A stretch of 64,000 nucleotides of DNA from contig NC_087068.1 in assembly GCF_963678635.1 (NCBI RefSeq), positions 14,201,872 through 14,265,871 on the forward strand. Direction: 5' to 3'. A program made the position numbers and the translations under genes. The first letter of the stretch is position 1. Each line of letters opens with the position of its first letter. The stretch comes from Symsagittifera roscoffensis. Its lineage: Eukaryota; Xenacoelomorpha; Acoela; Convolutidae. The notes under the pieces were generated by a model. The model ran no database searches. It saw only the letters and a list, made by a program, of their open reading frames with translations, and was not told the origin of the DNA. Positions 1-10,051 of this stretch are shown here, piece after piece.

Positions 1-3000
1 ATCTGCACCACTTCATTGAATTCCGAACTCTCGACAGACTTGAGGGGAAACTTCATCTTCCTTGGGTCTTTTACTTGAAGGCATGCTAGGCAGGCATTCA
101 CCCACCTCTCGCAAGCTTTTCTCATTCCCGGCCAGTCAAACCTGTGAAGTATCCTTTGTTGTACTTTATCTATCCCCTGATGGCCCATCTGGTCGTGTGA
201 TCTGAAAAGCACTTCCGTTTGGTACAGTTGTGGTAGTATGATGAGGTTGTGTTTGTGTAATATTTTTTCCTCATCTCTTCTCTTGCACGCTACCACCCCT
301 TCAGCTGTGTGATACAGTAAATCTCTCTTTTCTTTGTAGAACTGGCTCAAGATCTTGTAGCTGTCTTCCTCAAGTTCCCCCTTCTCCTTGACTCCCGAAT
401 GGATCCATTTGGAGAGGTTACTTGTCATTTTGTCATTCCTCTGGGCCCTTATTAGGTCAGACAGCCTGTATCTCGCCTTAACGTGCTCCTTTAGCGCCAT
501 GATCTGTCCATTCATCTCCCCAGGGTTGTGGATGTCATCGCTCAGTTTCACACATATCATCCTTTTCACGATTTTCATGTCGTCTTCTGGTACCAGATTC
601 GTTCTGACGTTTGAGTTGCACGATAGTTCCCTTAGTGGTTTTCTTGAAACTGCTATTTTCTCGAGCTCTTCACCACCTCGTACCTCTTGTGTTTCCAGAT
701 TGTACGTCCCTGAAGATGGATCCGTCTGTAATTCCCTGTCGTGCTGTCTTATCTTCTCTTCCGCCAGTATCATGCATAGACTGTCTTGGTCTTCGCTGCT
801 CTCATCCGAGTCTTCATCCCATTCTTCACGCTCCCCGGACAATTTCCCTTCTCCGGTTTCGTCTTCTTCCATGAATCTGGACCACTCCCCGGACTCTTGA
901 TCTAGTCCCAGGTGTTCAACTTCTTCTCTGAATGTTACTTTCTTATCCCTGACTTTTGTCTGCTCCAGAATTTTGTCGGGGATTTTTTCAACTAGTGATC
1001 GCACAACTTCCTTGCTATCAGTGATGCTTCCTTTTGAGACGTCAGTATTGTTCACTGTTTCTTCTCTCCGAAGTATGGTTAGTTCCGGTGCCTCCTGACC
1101 TTTCCCTTGGATCACGGGCTTGTCATCTGATAGTTTCTCAAGCAACCTCATTAAGTCTTCATCTATTCGGACCGTTCCCTCCTCTACCTGGATGAGATCA
1201 TAACCTTTTGCCTTGAGTGTTTCCCTCACGATCTTGGACTTGAGCATTATTCCTACCGGAATCCCTCTGCTTCTCTGCAAGATGGTCTTTTCAAGAGGCT
1301 CTTTCGGCAATTCGGGATGATCTTCAATCGGTTTGCCTGATTTGTCCAGCCATCTCGTGAGTGGAAGACTGTCGTACGTTTCTTTGTCCATAAAGGAGAA
1401 GCCGTCTTTGATCTCAGGTCTGTCCGCCTCTCTTTGTTCTTGCCTCTCGTAGAACTCCGTCTTCTTACTCAAGCTGTCAGCATTTTGATGTTTATCTCGT
1501 GTTCTGTGCTCAATTATCATGTTGTATCCATCCAAGCGAACTATCCACCTCCCAATATAGCTCTGGTCCATTGAGTACGTTTTCAGCCAGCTTAGTGCTC
1601 GGTTGTCGACTCGCAGCTTGAAGGGCTCACTGCCTAAGTATGCTCTGTATTTTTCGACAAAGGTGACCACCGCGAACATCTCTGCTTTCGGTGCTCCGTA
1701 CTTCATTTCTGTGTCACTTAGGACCTTGCTCCCGTATGCTATTGGTCTCAAGACTGTCTTCCCATTCCATTCTTGTTCTTGATGGAGAATCCCAGAAATA
1801 GCGACTACTGATGTGTCCGTGTCTAGCACGTACATCCCTTTCTCAGTCGGCATACCCAGTACTGGTGCCTCACACAGCTCTTTCTTTATTCTCTGGAATG
1901 ACTCTTCTGCCGCGTTGTTCCACGTGAACTTCTTGCCCTTATGTCTCATTAGTTGTTGCATCGGGTATACCTTGTCCGCATAGCCCTTGATGAATTCTCT
2001 ATAATAGTTGGCGAAACCCAGGAAGCTCATCAGCTGGTGCTCCGTCTTCGGTGATTTCCAGGCTAGGACTGCTTCCACGGCGTCTGGATCAGGTCTAATG
2101 CCGTGCTTATCTACCATCCTTCCCAAGTATTTAATCGAGTCCTTGAGTATCTCGCACTTTGATGGTTTACACTTCAGCCCCGATCTCTTCATGCACGCGA
2201 ACACCTCGTCAAGCCTCTCGATGTGGTCTTCTAGTGTCGGCGTCGCTATTACCACGTCGTCCACGTAGCACATTACCAGGTTGCCGTACTTCTTCGTCAC
2301 GCCTATCAACGCGTGTGCCATCAGCCGCTGAAACGTGGCTGTTGCATTGCAGAGTCCAAACGGCATCCGTTTCCATTGAAACAGACCCAACTCGCAGGCG
2401 AACCCTGTCTTGTCCCTGTCTTGCTTCCTTAATGGTACCTGCCAAAAAGCCGAGCCTAAATCAAGAGTCGTAAAAAATTTTGCATCACCTAATTTCGAGA
2501 GGCTCTCATCAATTCTAGGTATGGGATAGGCATCCTTCACCGTGACGGAGTTCAGGTATCGAAAGTCACAACAAAACCTTAACTGGTCGCCTTTCTTTTT
2601 GGCCATCACTACTCCACACGCCCACGGTGACTTGGATGGTTCTATCATGTCATACTCTAGTAACGTTTCGATTTCTTTTCTACACGCGTCCGATTTGTGT
2701 GGGGTCATGCGCCTCGCCCCCTCCCTGTGTGGTACCGCGTTTTCCTCAAGTTCAATTTCATGTTCAACAAAATTACAACACCCGATATCCGCCTTATGCC
2801 TTGAAAAGACCTCCTCGTTTCGCTCTAGTACGTCCTTGATAGCTTCGAGCTGTTCATCTTTCAGTTTGCCCCTTAAATGTTCAATCTCCGGCAGAACCGG
2901 TTTATCAATTTGCATTTCATCTAGTGTGGGTCTCTCTGGAAAGTTCGAACAGCTCGAAAGCCCATCGTCCGTTTCTGACTTAAGTGATTTGATAAGACCT

Positions 3001-6000
3001 GAAGAATCTTTTATTCTCTGCAATCGTCTCAAGATACAAATTTTGTCCCTGTGGTTGGGACAATCAACAACTTCATTTTGTTTTGAGTTTTCAATTGTTT
3101 CATATCGAGTTTTAACCGGTAAAGCATATCCCAGCTTCCTGCCTCTCTGTATCGTGATCGGTATATCAAGGGTATTTAACAAGACACTGACGCAGAGGCC
3201 GCTCTTCGTTATCGAAAATGATCTTCCTAAAACAGCAGCGCTTTGACTATTAGGATTTGGAACTATACACACTTGCTTGTTGTCACTTAGTTCATTATAA
3301 TTTTTCATCCTCAAGCTTACGATTGCCGCTTCATTAGCTTTTAACCTCACTCTCTTACTCAAGAATACCGGTGCTTTGTTTTCATTCGCCATTATTAAAT
3401 TTACCGGTTTGATTGCGTACCTCCTATCCGGATTCCGTATCCTGAACATTGCATTATTTAGATCAATCGTTACGTCGAAATTCCTGATGAAGTCTCTGCC
3501 CAAAATGAATTGGTCAGATTCATCTAGGTTTTCTACCACGATGAAGCTCATCCACAGGTTACGTTCCCCCAAATTGAGGGCTATTATCGGCGTCCTGCCC
3601 AGCACCCGTAGGGCCCCTTTGTTTGCAGCTGACAGCCGTATTCTCGAGTCTATCAAGTCACCTTTGTCAAAGCCCATCTTTTCCCATGTTTCGATTGGTA
3701 TGACGCTCAAGACTGCTCCCGTGTCAAGTAATCCACGCAACTGAGTCTTTTTGCCATTTATGTCTAGCACGTGCCCTGTCACGTCTGCTTCCGTCCCGAT
3801 GTGCATTGCATCTTCTTCAAGCATGGCACAGTGTCCGATCGATCTTACTTTCAATTCTTCTTTCCCTACATAGATTTGTCCAATTAGGTCTTCGTCGCAT
3901 GTTATCATCGTCTTTGTATAGATGTTGATTCCATCTATATTCAGCATGACCTCGTGTGGACCATAAGCTTCAGTGTACCTATTATCAACACGTACCGATT
4001 TGCTGCCCCCTCTCGTGAGTAGTGCCCTAAGCGCTCTAGAAGTCGTTTGTGGACTTATTCCACTCAAGTAGTCTGCATACACGTCGATGTGCATTATCGT
4101 CTGGTCGCTCGGCTCGCTCAAGTTTCTGGTTACCTCGTGTCCGCCCACTGTGATTATCGACATTATTCTTGCTCCGATTTTCGATATCCCAAAAGGTTTA
4201 CCTGTCACCATTTTCACGGTGTTACAATTCCCAGTCTTCGTTGAGCCCGTTCTAGCCTCTGGTATTGAGTTCGATCCAGTTAATGCTTCGTTAAAATTTT
4301 GTCTTTCGATCTCCAACTTTAGTCGTTGCTCTATTTCTTTCGCAGCCAGATCTTGTTTCACTTTGGCAATTGCTTCCGTCGCCGCTTTCTCATAATTTAT
4401 CTCTAGAGAGCTTCCGGCCGCGGACTCTAACGCACCACTAACATGTGTAACAGCTTTCACTGTCTTCGTCGGCAATTCGGTGTTTGGTGCCCCCAAGTTC
4501 CTAGATTCAAACTCGTTTTGCCTGTTCCGCTGATTCTGCACCGCCGCTAATGCCAACTTATGTTTTGGGTGATTCTGGTCCTTGACCGCTTCCCAGAACA
4601 AGGGACAATCCATTCTGAAGTGCCCCTCCTGATTACAGAAGAAGCATCTGGCGCCTATCTTGATGATCAAGCCATTATAGTACTCGTGTTCCTCCATCTG
4701 GCTCATATCCTCCTCATCCGGTGCATAACCTAGGCTCTTCATGCCTTGTTTGTACGTTGTGCAGTCAGCCACATGATGATCCGCTGACCCGCAGTTCGCG
4801 CATGATCTACGCTTGTCCATATCATCTCTAGGTTTGTACCATGATGACCTCTGGGGTTGGCTTCCCCCTTGCGTGTTCCTGTTTTCGGAATATGAGTACT
4901 TCTTAGGTTTCATCAGCATGTATTCTCTTGATTTCTGTCTCATTTCTTCTGGGGTGGGTGCGCTGTCCTTCGACAATGTGTAGTATGTTGCTAACATTGT
5001 CCTTAAGTCATCACTTTTCACCCCATCGATGAACTTCGAGGCAATGCTAAAGTTCCGTCTATTTGTCGACTCCTCTGGGTCACTCCTCCTTCTCAAGCTC
5101 TCGAGGTCATCTAGGAACCGATCTATTGACTCGTCGTCCCTCTGCCTTCTCTTTTCAAATCGCATCATCGCTTGGTGACCCTTCATGCCTGACCCGAACC
5201 GATTCAGCAATATCTCGAAGATCTTGTCCGCGGTGTCGCGTTCTTCCTCCTTCTTTGCGACCACGCATTTTAATGCCGTTCCTTCCAAGTTGCTCAGTAT
5301 GGCTGTACATGCTTGTCTTTCGTCACTCAAGTTGTCTTGTTCTAGATGTAATCTCATCACTTCCACCCAAGTGTCAATGCATCCATCGGAGTCGTCCTTG
5401 AATTCTTTTGGCTTCTTGAATGTCTTTCTTGATTTTCCCTCTCTCCTGTCGCTCGAGTCAGTGTTCCTCGTGGCGAAGGCCTCTAGAGTCCTGTTCATCA
5501 TCTCCCAAGTGCTGGCCCATGTCATAGCATCCGGTCCTGTGTTGCTGTTAGCTGTCGAATCTCCCGGAGCAGTCGTTGTATTCGACGTTCCATTCTTCAT
5601 TATTGTTTTCGCAGCTGTTGGTGCTATGCTTATCGCATCCCTGGTTAAGGGCAACGGTGTCGATTGCCGTTTGCTCCTTTGTGGTTCTGCAAAGTCAACT
5701 CTGGTGCCTTGCGTACGATCCGTTGTCGGTCTTTCTTGTGGAGTAGAACCTCTCAAGATTGCATCCAACTTCGCCTGTATTGCACACGAACTCTCGGCTT
5801 GACTCTTGCTCATTGTGTCCATTCTCCTTTCCAGGCTCCCTAATTGGCTGTTAACATCATCATATCGGTTCTTCAACTGTTGCATGTCTGTTTTGATGTT
5901 CTTTTCTCGTTCTTCATTGGTGGCTTCTACTTTGTCTGACATTTCCTTGAGTCTCTCCTCTGTTGCCTTAGCTAGGTTAAAATAACTGTCTAGATACTCG

Positions 6001-6692
6001 TGTTTGTTGTATCTTATCTCCTTTTTTATCACCTCTCTGTCTTCTTCACTGTTCTTAAGCCTTTTGTCGATTTGATTTAATTTCGCCAACAAGTCGCCCA
6101 GCTCTATGGTAGTCTCTTCGTGGTCAGCCGTCGGTTTCTCTTCGGCCGTAGCCTCTGCTTTAGCTTGTTCCTCATTCTGGCCGGCTTCTGTCGCTTTCGT
6201 GCTCACTGTACCAAATGTTCGTGCTCTTTCTGTTTTTGGTTCTTCAGTCACGTTTTCTTTCGCTTTGAATCCGACCATCATTGCCAACTTGTCTGTGAAG
6301 GATGTCTTTTTCACTTGAGAGTCGTTTTTCACAGTCTCTCGGGTATTGCCTGTTGTGTCTTCCAATGCATCTATTCGTGAAAACTCCACGGTTTTTGGAC
6401 TTTGGTCTTCCACGTGGGGCATCGGTGTGGATTCCGTTGTCCTCTTCTCCACCTCATCTACGCTCTGGTCTGGTGTCTCTAGGTCGATTTCGATTGTGGG
6501 CTCCACCTGTTTTTCCCCCACATCTTCTCGTGTCTTACTCTCGGTGCCACTTCTCGTACTGACCATGTTAACTGAAAAGTTCTTCTTTGTTATCTTTGGG
6601 CCTGTTGATGTCGTTCCGCGCAGCGATGAATTATATTTCATGTTTGATCCACCTGACCTTTTTTCGAGCACCGGTACCCTACTCCGCCTCAT
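1..6692 (-). CDS. Gag-Pol polyprotein of Ty3/gypsy copy A (partial, open frame)
   Basis: The frame starts at an ATG at 6,692-6,690 (MRRSRVPVLEK) and stays in phase with copy C to the window edge, about 2,230 codons. Domains by residue: acidic N-terminus; coiled coil about 196-295; retrotransposon capsid-like region about 435-545; two CX2CX4HX4C zinc knuckles starting at 631 and 683; aspartic protease with DTGA at 990; reverse transcriptase about 1,325-1,510 with YVDD at 1,476 (2,256-2,267); RNase H with DTDAS at 1,624; integrase zinc finger from 2,166 (HX4H, then CX2C). The window ends one codon before the first integrase aspartate. No gag/pol frameshift is needed. It has the RNase H bases that copy C lost. 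This is the best candidate here for a coding-competent element, judged by frame only. Confidence 0.9.
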   Translation of the reverse strand, partial: MRRSRVPVLEKRSGGSNMKYNSSLRGTTSTGPKITKKNFSVNMVSTRSGTESKTREDVGEKQVEPTIEIDLETPDQSVDEVEKRTTESTPMPHVEDQSPKTVEFSRIDALEDTTGNTRETVKNDSQVKKTSFTDKLAMMVGFKAKENVTEEPKTERARTFGTVSTKATEAGQNEEQAKAEATAEEKPTADHEETTIELGDLLAKLNQIDKRLKNSEEDREVIKKEIRYNKHEYLDSYFNLAKATEERLKEMSDKVEATNEEREKNIKTDMQQLKNRYDDVNSQLGSLERRMDTMSKSQAESSCAIQAKLDAILRGSTPQERPTTDRTQGTRVDFAEPQRSKRQSTPLPLTRDAISIAPTAAKTIMKNGTSNTTTAPGDSTANSNTGPDAMTWASTWEMMNRTLEAFATRNTDSSDRREGKSRKTFKKPKEFKDDSDGCIDTWVEVMRLHLEQDNLSDERQACTAILSNLEGTALKCVVAKKEEERDTADKIFEILLNRFGSGMKGHQAMMRFEKRRQRDDESIDRFLDDLESLRRRSDPEESTNRRNFSIASKFIDGVKSDDLRTMLATYYTLSKDSAPTPEEMRQKSREYMLMKPKKYSYSENRNTQGGSQPQRSSWYKPRDDMDKRRSCANCGSADHHVADCTTYKQGMKSLGYAPDEEDMSQMEEHEYYNGLIIKIGARCFFCNQEGHFRMDCPLFWEAVKDQNHPKHKLALAAVQNQRNRQNEFESRNLGAPNTELPTKTVKAVTHVSGALESAAGSSLEINYEKAATEAIAKVKQDLAAKEIEQRLKLEIERQNFNEALTGSNSIPEARTGSTKTGNCNTVKMVTGKPFGISKIGARIMSIITVGGHEVTRNLSEPSDQTIMHIDVYADYLSGISPQTTSRALRALLTRGGSKSVRVDNRYTEAYGPHEVMLNIDGINIYTKTMITCDEDLIGQIYVGKEELKVRSIGHCAMLEEDAMHIGTEADVTGHVLDINGKKTQLRGLLDTGAVLSVIPIETWEKMGFDKGDLIDSRIRLSAANKGALRVLGRTPIIALNLGERNLWMSFIVVENLDESDQFILGRDFIRNFDVTIDLNNAMFRIRNPDRRYAIKPVNLIMANENKAPVFLSKRVRLKANEAAIVSLRMKNYNELSDNKQVCIVPNPNSQSAAVLGRSFSITKSGLCVSVLLNTLDIPITIQRGRKLGYALPVKTRYETIENSKQNEVVDCPNHRDKICILRRLQRIKDSSGLIKSLKSETDDGLSSCSNFPERPTLDEMQIDKPVLPEIEHLRGKLKDEQLEAIKDVLERNEEVFSRHKADIGCCNFVEHEIELEENAVPHREGARRMTPHKSDACRKEIETLLEYDMIEPSKSPWACGVVMAKKKGDQLRFCCDFRYLNSVTVKDAYPIPRIDESLSKLGDAKFFTTLDLGSAFWQVPLRKQDRDKTGFACELGLFQWKRMPFGLCNATATFQRLMAHALIGVTKKYGNLVMCYVDDVVIATPTLEDHIERLDEVFACMKRSGLKCKPSKCEILKDSIKYLGRMVDKHGIRPDPDAVEAVLAWKSPKTEHQLMSFLGFANYYREFIKGYADKVYPMQQLMRHKGKKFTWNNAAEESFQRIKKELCEAPVLGMPTEKGMYVLDTDTSVVAISGILHQEQEWNGKTVLRPIAYGSKVLSDTEMKYGAPKAEMFAVVTFVEKYRAYLGSEPFKLRVDNRALSWLKTYSMDQSYIGRWIVRLDGYNMIIEHRTRDKHQNADSLSKKTEFYERQEQREADRPEIKDGFSFMDKETYDSLPLTRWLDKSGKPIEDHPELPKEPLEKTILQRSRGIPVGIMLKSKIVRETLKAKGYDLIQVEEGTVRIDEDLMRLLEKLSDDKPVIQGKGQEAPELTILRREETVNNTDVSKGSITDSKEVVRSLVEKIPDKILEQTKVRDKKVTFREEVEHLGLDQESGEWSRFMEEDETGEGKLSGEREEWDEDSDESSEDQDSLCMILAEEKIRQHDRELQTDPSSGTYNLETQEVRGGEELEKIAVSRKPLRELSCNSNVRTNLVPEDDMKIVKRMICVKLSDDIHNPGEMNGQIMALKEHVKARYRLSDLIRAQRNDKMTSNLSKWIHSGVKEKGELEEDSYKILSQFYKEKRDLLYHTAEGVVACKRRDEEKILHKHNLIILPQLYQTEVLFRSHDQMGHQGIDKVQQRILHRFDWPGMRKACERWVNACLACLQVKDPRKMKFPLKSVESSEFNEVVQ

Positions 6693-6971
6693 CATTTCTA
6701 TTTACAACTGCTTCTATTTACAATTTTATTATATACACGATTCTATTCTAAGGGTAAAAAAAATATTTTTTGTGGTAACAAATTCTGTACAACGTGTTAA
6801 AAACCTTCTCCAATTCCCTTTCTAAAACCTCCGAAAAATTTTCCTTAATTTGGTCTTAACCCTACCTATTTCAATTTGTCTTGTTCTGTCTTAAAACGCA
6901 CTTGTTGTAATTTGACTTCAATTTCTATACCGTCCCAAGACTATTCGTCACTATCACAGTACTCTCCGTTA

Positions 6972-7626
6972 GTGTCCTAAGACCCTTGTACCAAGACCAG
7001 TGTCCCAAGGCTAGTGTCCCAAGACTACTGTCCCAAGACCAGTGTCCCAAGGCTAGTGTCCCAAGACTACTGTCCCAAGGGTAGTGTCCCAAGACCAGTG
7101 TCCCAAGACTACTGTCCCAAGACTAGTGTCCCAAGGCTAGTGTCCCAAGACTACTGTCCCAAGACTAGTGTCCCAAGGGTAGTGTCCCAAGACCAGTGTC
7201 TCAAGGCTGGTATCCCAAGACTAGTGTCCCAAGGGTAGTGTCCCAAGACCAGTGTCCCAAGGCTGATGTCCCAAGACTAGTGTCCCAAGACTAGTGTCCC
7301 AAGACCACTGTCCCAAGACTGTCCCAGGACCACTGTCCCAAGACCACTGTCCCAAGACCCTGTCCCAAGACCCTGTCCCAAGACCCTGTCCCAAGACCCT
7401 GTCCCAAGACCACTGTCCCAAGACCACTGTCCCAAGACCCTGTCCCAAGACCACTGTCCCAAGACCCTGTCCCAAGACCCTGTCCCAAGACCACTGTCCC
7501 AAGACCCTGTCCCAAGACCACTGTCCCAAGACCCTGTCCCAAGACCCTGTCCCAAGACCACTGTCCCAAGACCCTGTCCCAAGACCACTGTCCCAAGACC
7601 CTGTCCCGAGACCACTATCCCAAGAC
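6972..7626 (-). repeat. 13-15-bp tandem repeat array in leader A
   Basis: The unit reads TGTCCCAAGAC plus two to four variable bases on the plus strand. Two blocks are visible: one next to gag with units ending TAG or CAG, and one farther away with units ending CCAC or CC. Copy C has the matching array at 55,495-56,222. Copy B has a different, 62-bp repeat at the same place that shares the TGTCCCA/TGGGACA core. Position between primer site and gag matches the Su(Hw)-site array that forms the insulator of Drosophila gypsy; any such role here is inference. Confidence 0.9.
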
Positions 7627-8490
7627 TGCTCTGTTTTAAGACTTCTTCGGTCTTGTCCCAATACTCGTCACGGAGTGTCTTCCTCGTTGTAGGGTCTTCT
7701 TGAACCACCGTACCTTGTACCACCACTCAAGCTCTAGTAAAATTTTCCCAAAAACCCTCTCTTAAAAGCCAAATGCTGACCCCCCTCTTCTTTTTGGTTG
7801 TTTCTCTTTCAATGTAGGTGCGCAGGTATCTTGTGATCACCTGTTCGTATATAACCAAACACAAATCCTCAATAAAATGCAACAAAAAATTTTAAGTAAG
7901 AAAAATAATAAAAACAGAAAAATGAGCCCACCTAAAATTTAAAGGTGACCAATGTCTACCTTTCGTCTAAAAAAATTGTCTGGTACCTAATTGCCACGCG
8001 TTTTCCTCCCCCCACTAGTGATCTTATGGGGTATCACAAAAGCTGTCTATATCCGGTCCCCCCTACCAAACCAACCAGCGTACCAGTCTTAACTCGAGTT
8101 GAATTCTGGATCTCCACCTAATATTACCAACGCGTGTTAATTTCTAATGTAACTAAGTCAACGATGTCGACTAATTAGTTACTCTAATTTCCCCCTTTTT
8201 ACAATTTACAACCGCCAACCTCTAACTTAACCAGCCCCCCTTCTAACCTCCCCCCTTTCTAGCCCCCCTTCTTAAGCCTAAAAATTACTTTAAGCGCCGG
8301 GTGCTAAACCTCTCAAGAGAAAACCGTAGACCTGTTTCCAGGCCTGCTCAAGTAAAAACGTTCCTCAAAACTGGGGGATTTCGCTTATCCAATTTTACAC
8401 TTATCTCCTATAATGTAATGTGGATTCTAACGATACCCGTTTTGCCCAACTTGAGAACTCGAGAATTGCCAAATCCTTCTTGGCTGCTTT

Positions 8491-8685
8491 CCCACTCGAC
8501 TGGTCACCTGTTCCAGTCCAGTCTCCTATTGGTTCAGCCAAGTGTCCCTGAACCACTCTCCCACTCGGCTGGTCACCTCTTCCAGTCAAGTCTCCTATTG
8601 GTTCAGCTCAGTGTCCCTGAACCACTTTCCCACTCGGCTGGTCACCTCTTCCAGTCAAGTCTCCTATTGGTCCAGCTAAGTTCCA
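8491..8685 (-). repeat. 69-bp tandem repeat, three copies, leader A
   Basis: Units start at 8,491, 8,560 and 8,629, exactly 69 bp apart, each beginning CCCACTCG on the plus strand; the third is truncated. Copy C has two units (about 54,531-54,652), and copy B two diverged ones (about 31,345-31,460). Copy number therefore varies between family members. Confidence 0.85.
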
Positions 8686-9140
8686 AGCTATCTGAAAACC
8701 CTTGACAACGCCCCACTTTGGGCACTTTATTCAGTTTACTGGTTTAAATTGCTAGGTTGATCGAAACGATCGAACTTGTAAAACAGTATGGGTATACTAT
8801 TTAATTAATATAAAGGTTTGATCCAACTAATCTGGTGTCAAAGTCACTGTCTTTTTTCGTTTTATGGTTTTTGTTCCTTTTTCTATTCTTTTTTGGTTTT
8901 TGTTTTGCTTTTTGTCTTTTTGCTCGTGTTTTTGTCCCCCTAGTTGCCCCCCTTTACTCGGTTAGCTAAGCCTCGTTCGGAGAGCGTACCAGGAAATTTT
9001 CTCGAGTTTTCTTAAAAAGCTATCACGGTACAACCGGAAGGTTTGCACGTTCCTGTCGAACCGTACCGCCGGTACTCTAGAATGGGCATTCAGCCCGAAG
9101 CTGTCTCAAGTGGGTTCGACTCCGTAGTCTTGATGTCGTA

Positions 9141-9157
9141 AACACCCAGGAGCGCCA
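9141..9157 (-). other. Primer binding site, copy A
   Basis: TGGCGCTCCTGGGTGTT begins 11 nt after the LTR end on the minus strand. It opens with TGG, complementary to the CCA end of a tRNA. It is identical in copies B and C. I cannot name the tRNA with certainty. Confidence 0.7.
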
Positions 9158-9456
9158 TAAAAACACTATGTAACATTCGTCTACTGCAGTCACACATGAG
9201 GCTTAAGAAAAATAGGCCCTATAACCACTGGCTCAAGGGTCAGGGACACTATCTCTTGTGTTTTCCCACCTCAAGAACGGTCGGAGCCAGTTCGGTTCGC
9301 TTATGACATGAGACTACGACCCGTTACAGCTTAAAGGCTACTACTAAAATATCCCCCCACTCTAGAATTAGAAACGTCCCCATACTTAGGTCTCTAGATA
9401 CCCAAAATACATGAACGCCGTTAAAAACCGGGTTGGAACAATCCGTTAGGTTACTT

Positions 9457-9496
9457 TTTATTAGACAGTGTGACTTTGATCCATTTCAGATGGATC
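9457..9496 (-). promoter_or_regulatory. Hairpin plus polyadenylation signal in LTR A
   Basis: On the minus strand a perfect 7-bp stem (GATCCAT, 5-nt loop, ATGGATC; 9,478-9,496) lies about 15 nt before AATAAA (9,457-9,462). The same pair is present in copy C (53,711-53,750) and in the 5' LTR of copy B (30,522-30,561). The arrangement suggests a structured polyadenylation region at the R/U5 boundary; this role is inferred. Confidence 0.55.
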
Positions 9497-9830
9497 AACC
9501 TAAAACTCGCCTTATCTCAACATAACAATCATAAAACACACTCTAGAAATTAAATTTGTACTCACATAGCAGCACGCTCAAGAATTGGGAAAATAATCCA
9601 GTCAGTAACTAACTCAAGAAATAAATAACTAAGAGAAGTTTAATGTTTTATAGTTTGGACAGCAAGGATAAGTTCATGCTCTAGAATTTGAGTTCTCTTG
9701 GACCGTTGGGACACTCTAGTTGTCCGCCTTTCCGCTGAAGGTTCACTCTGGTCCAACTTTAGTAATCGCTCTCTCGGGGATACTCTGTCTTCTATTTCAA
9801 GTAGGACAGCTCTACTCTCGATTATATATA

Positions 9831-9842
9831 GACGGAAATTGC
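9831..9842 (-). promoter_or_regulatory. TATA-like box in LTR A
   Basis: The minus strand reads TCTATATATAAT here, about 210 bp into the LTR and well upstream of the AATAAA signal. This is a plausible core promoter for the genomic RNA. Copy C has a weaker TATAATAAT at the matching place. Function is inferred from position only. Confidence 0.4.
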
Positions 9843-10051
9843 GAATAGCAATTTCCCACTCGTTTTTACTTTCTAACTTTCCCGCAATTGCTCTAAAATT
9901 GTTCTGATTTCTTTTTCTGATTTTCAGTTGTCGCGAGAAAATCGTGCATGACATGTTCCATTCGAATTTTTGAAAAATAAAATTTCTCTCCAAAATCAAG
10001 TATTTTCTGCTCTTCTCAAGGTCAAACTTCCAAATATGACCGACTGGCACA

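Larger units (their letters stand above)
6693..9140 (-). other. Long 5' leader of copy A
   Basis: About 2.45 kb separate the primer binding site from the gag start, with no plausible gene. In transcription order it holds: a stretch where GGTAC and GTACC segments can pair, a T-rich tract, three copies of a 69-bp repeat, runs of C (G on the sense strand), and a dense array of short repeats just before gag. Copies B and C share this order, so it is a property of the family. Short frames inside the repeat array are artefacts of its periodicity. Confidence 0.8.
1..10051 (-). mobile_element. Ty3/gypsy LTR retrotransposon, copy A (runs off left edge)
   Basis: This is a minus-strand element with its 5' end at 10,051. 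Reading leftward, the order is 5' LTR, primer binding site, long leader with tandem repeats, and a fused gag-pol frame that leaves the window inside the integrase. The 3' part of pol, any accessory genes and the 3' LTR are outside. The same family occurs at 29,973-52,076 (copy B) and 53,112-64,000 (copy C). A and C are very similar in coding sequence. The 5' end abuts a LINE reading frame at 10,052, so copy A is nested in that LINE. The target duplication cannot be checked because the other end is missing. Confidence 0.95.
9169..10051 (-). repeat. 5' LTR of copy A
   Basis: This 883-bp LTR starts TGTGCCAGTCGG and ends TGTTACA on the minus strand, so it has the usual TG...CA termini. The same sequence is found at 29,973 and 51,250 (copy B) and 53,112 (copy C). 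It holds a TATA-like stretch and an AATAAA signal, as expected of an LTR carrying both promoter and polyadenylation functions. It differs from the copy C LTR by several small indels, more than the coding regions differ. Confidence 0.93.

Noticed and set aside
388..6825. Many plus-strand frames over the left gag-pol
   Set aside because: They are opposite-strand shadows of the minus-strand Gag-Pol. The same shadows recur on the minus strand over copy C.
7014..7726. Several long overlapping frames rich in SQD/CPK or LGT/GSWD repeats on both strands
   Set aside because: They come from the 13-15-bp tandem array, which stays open in many phases; the same occurs at 55,410-55,903.
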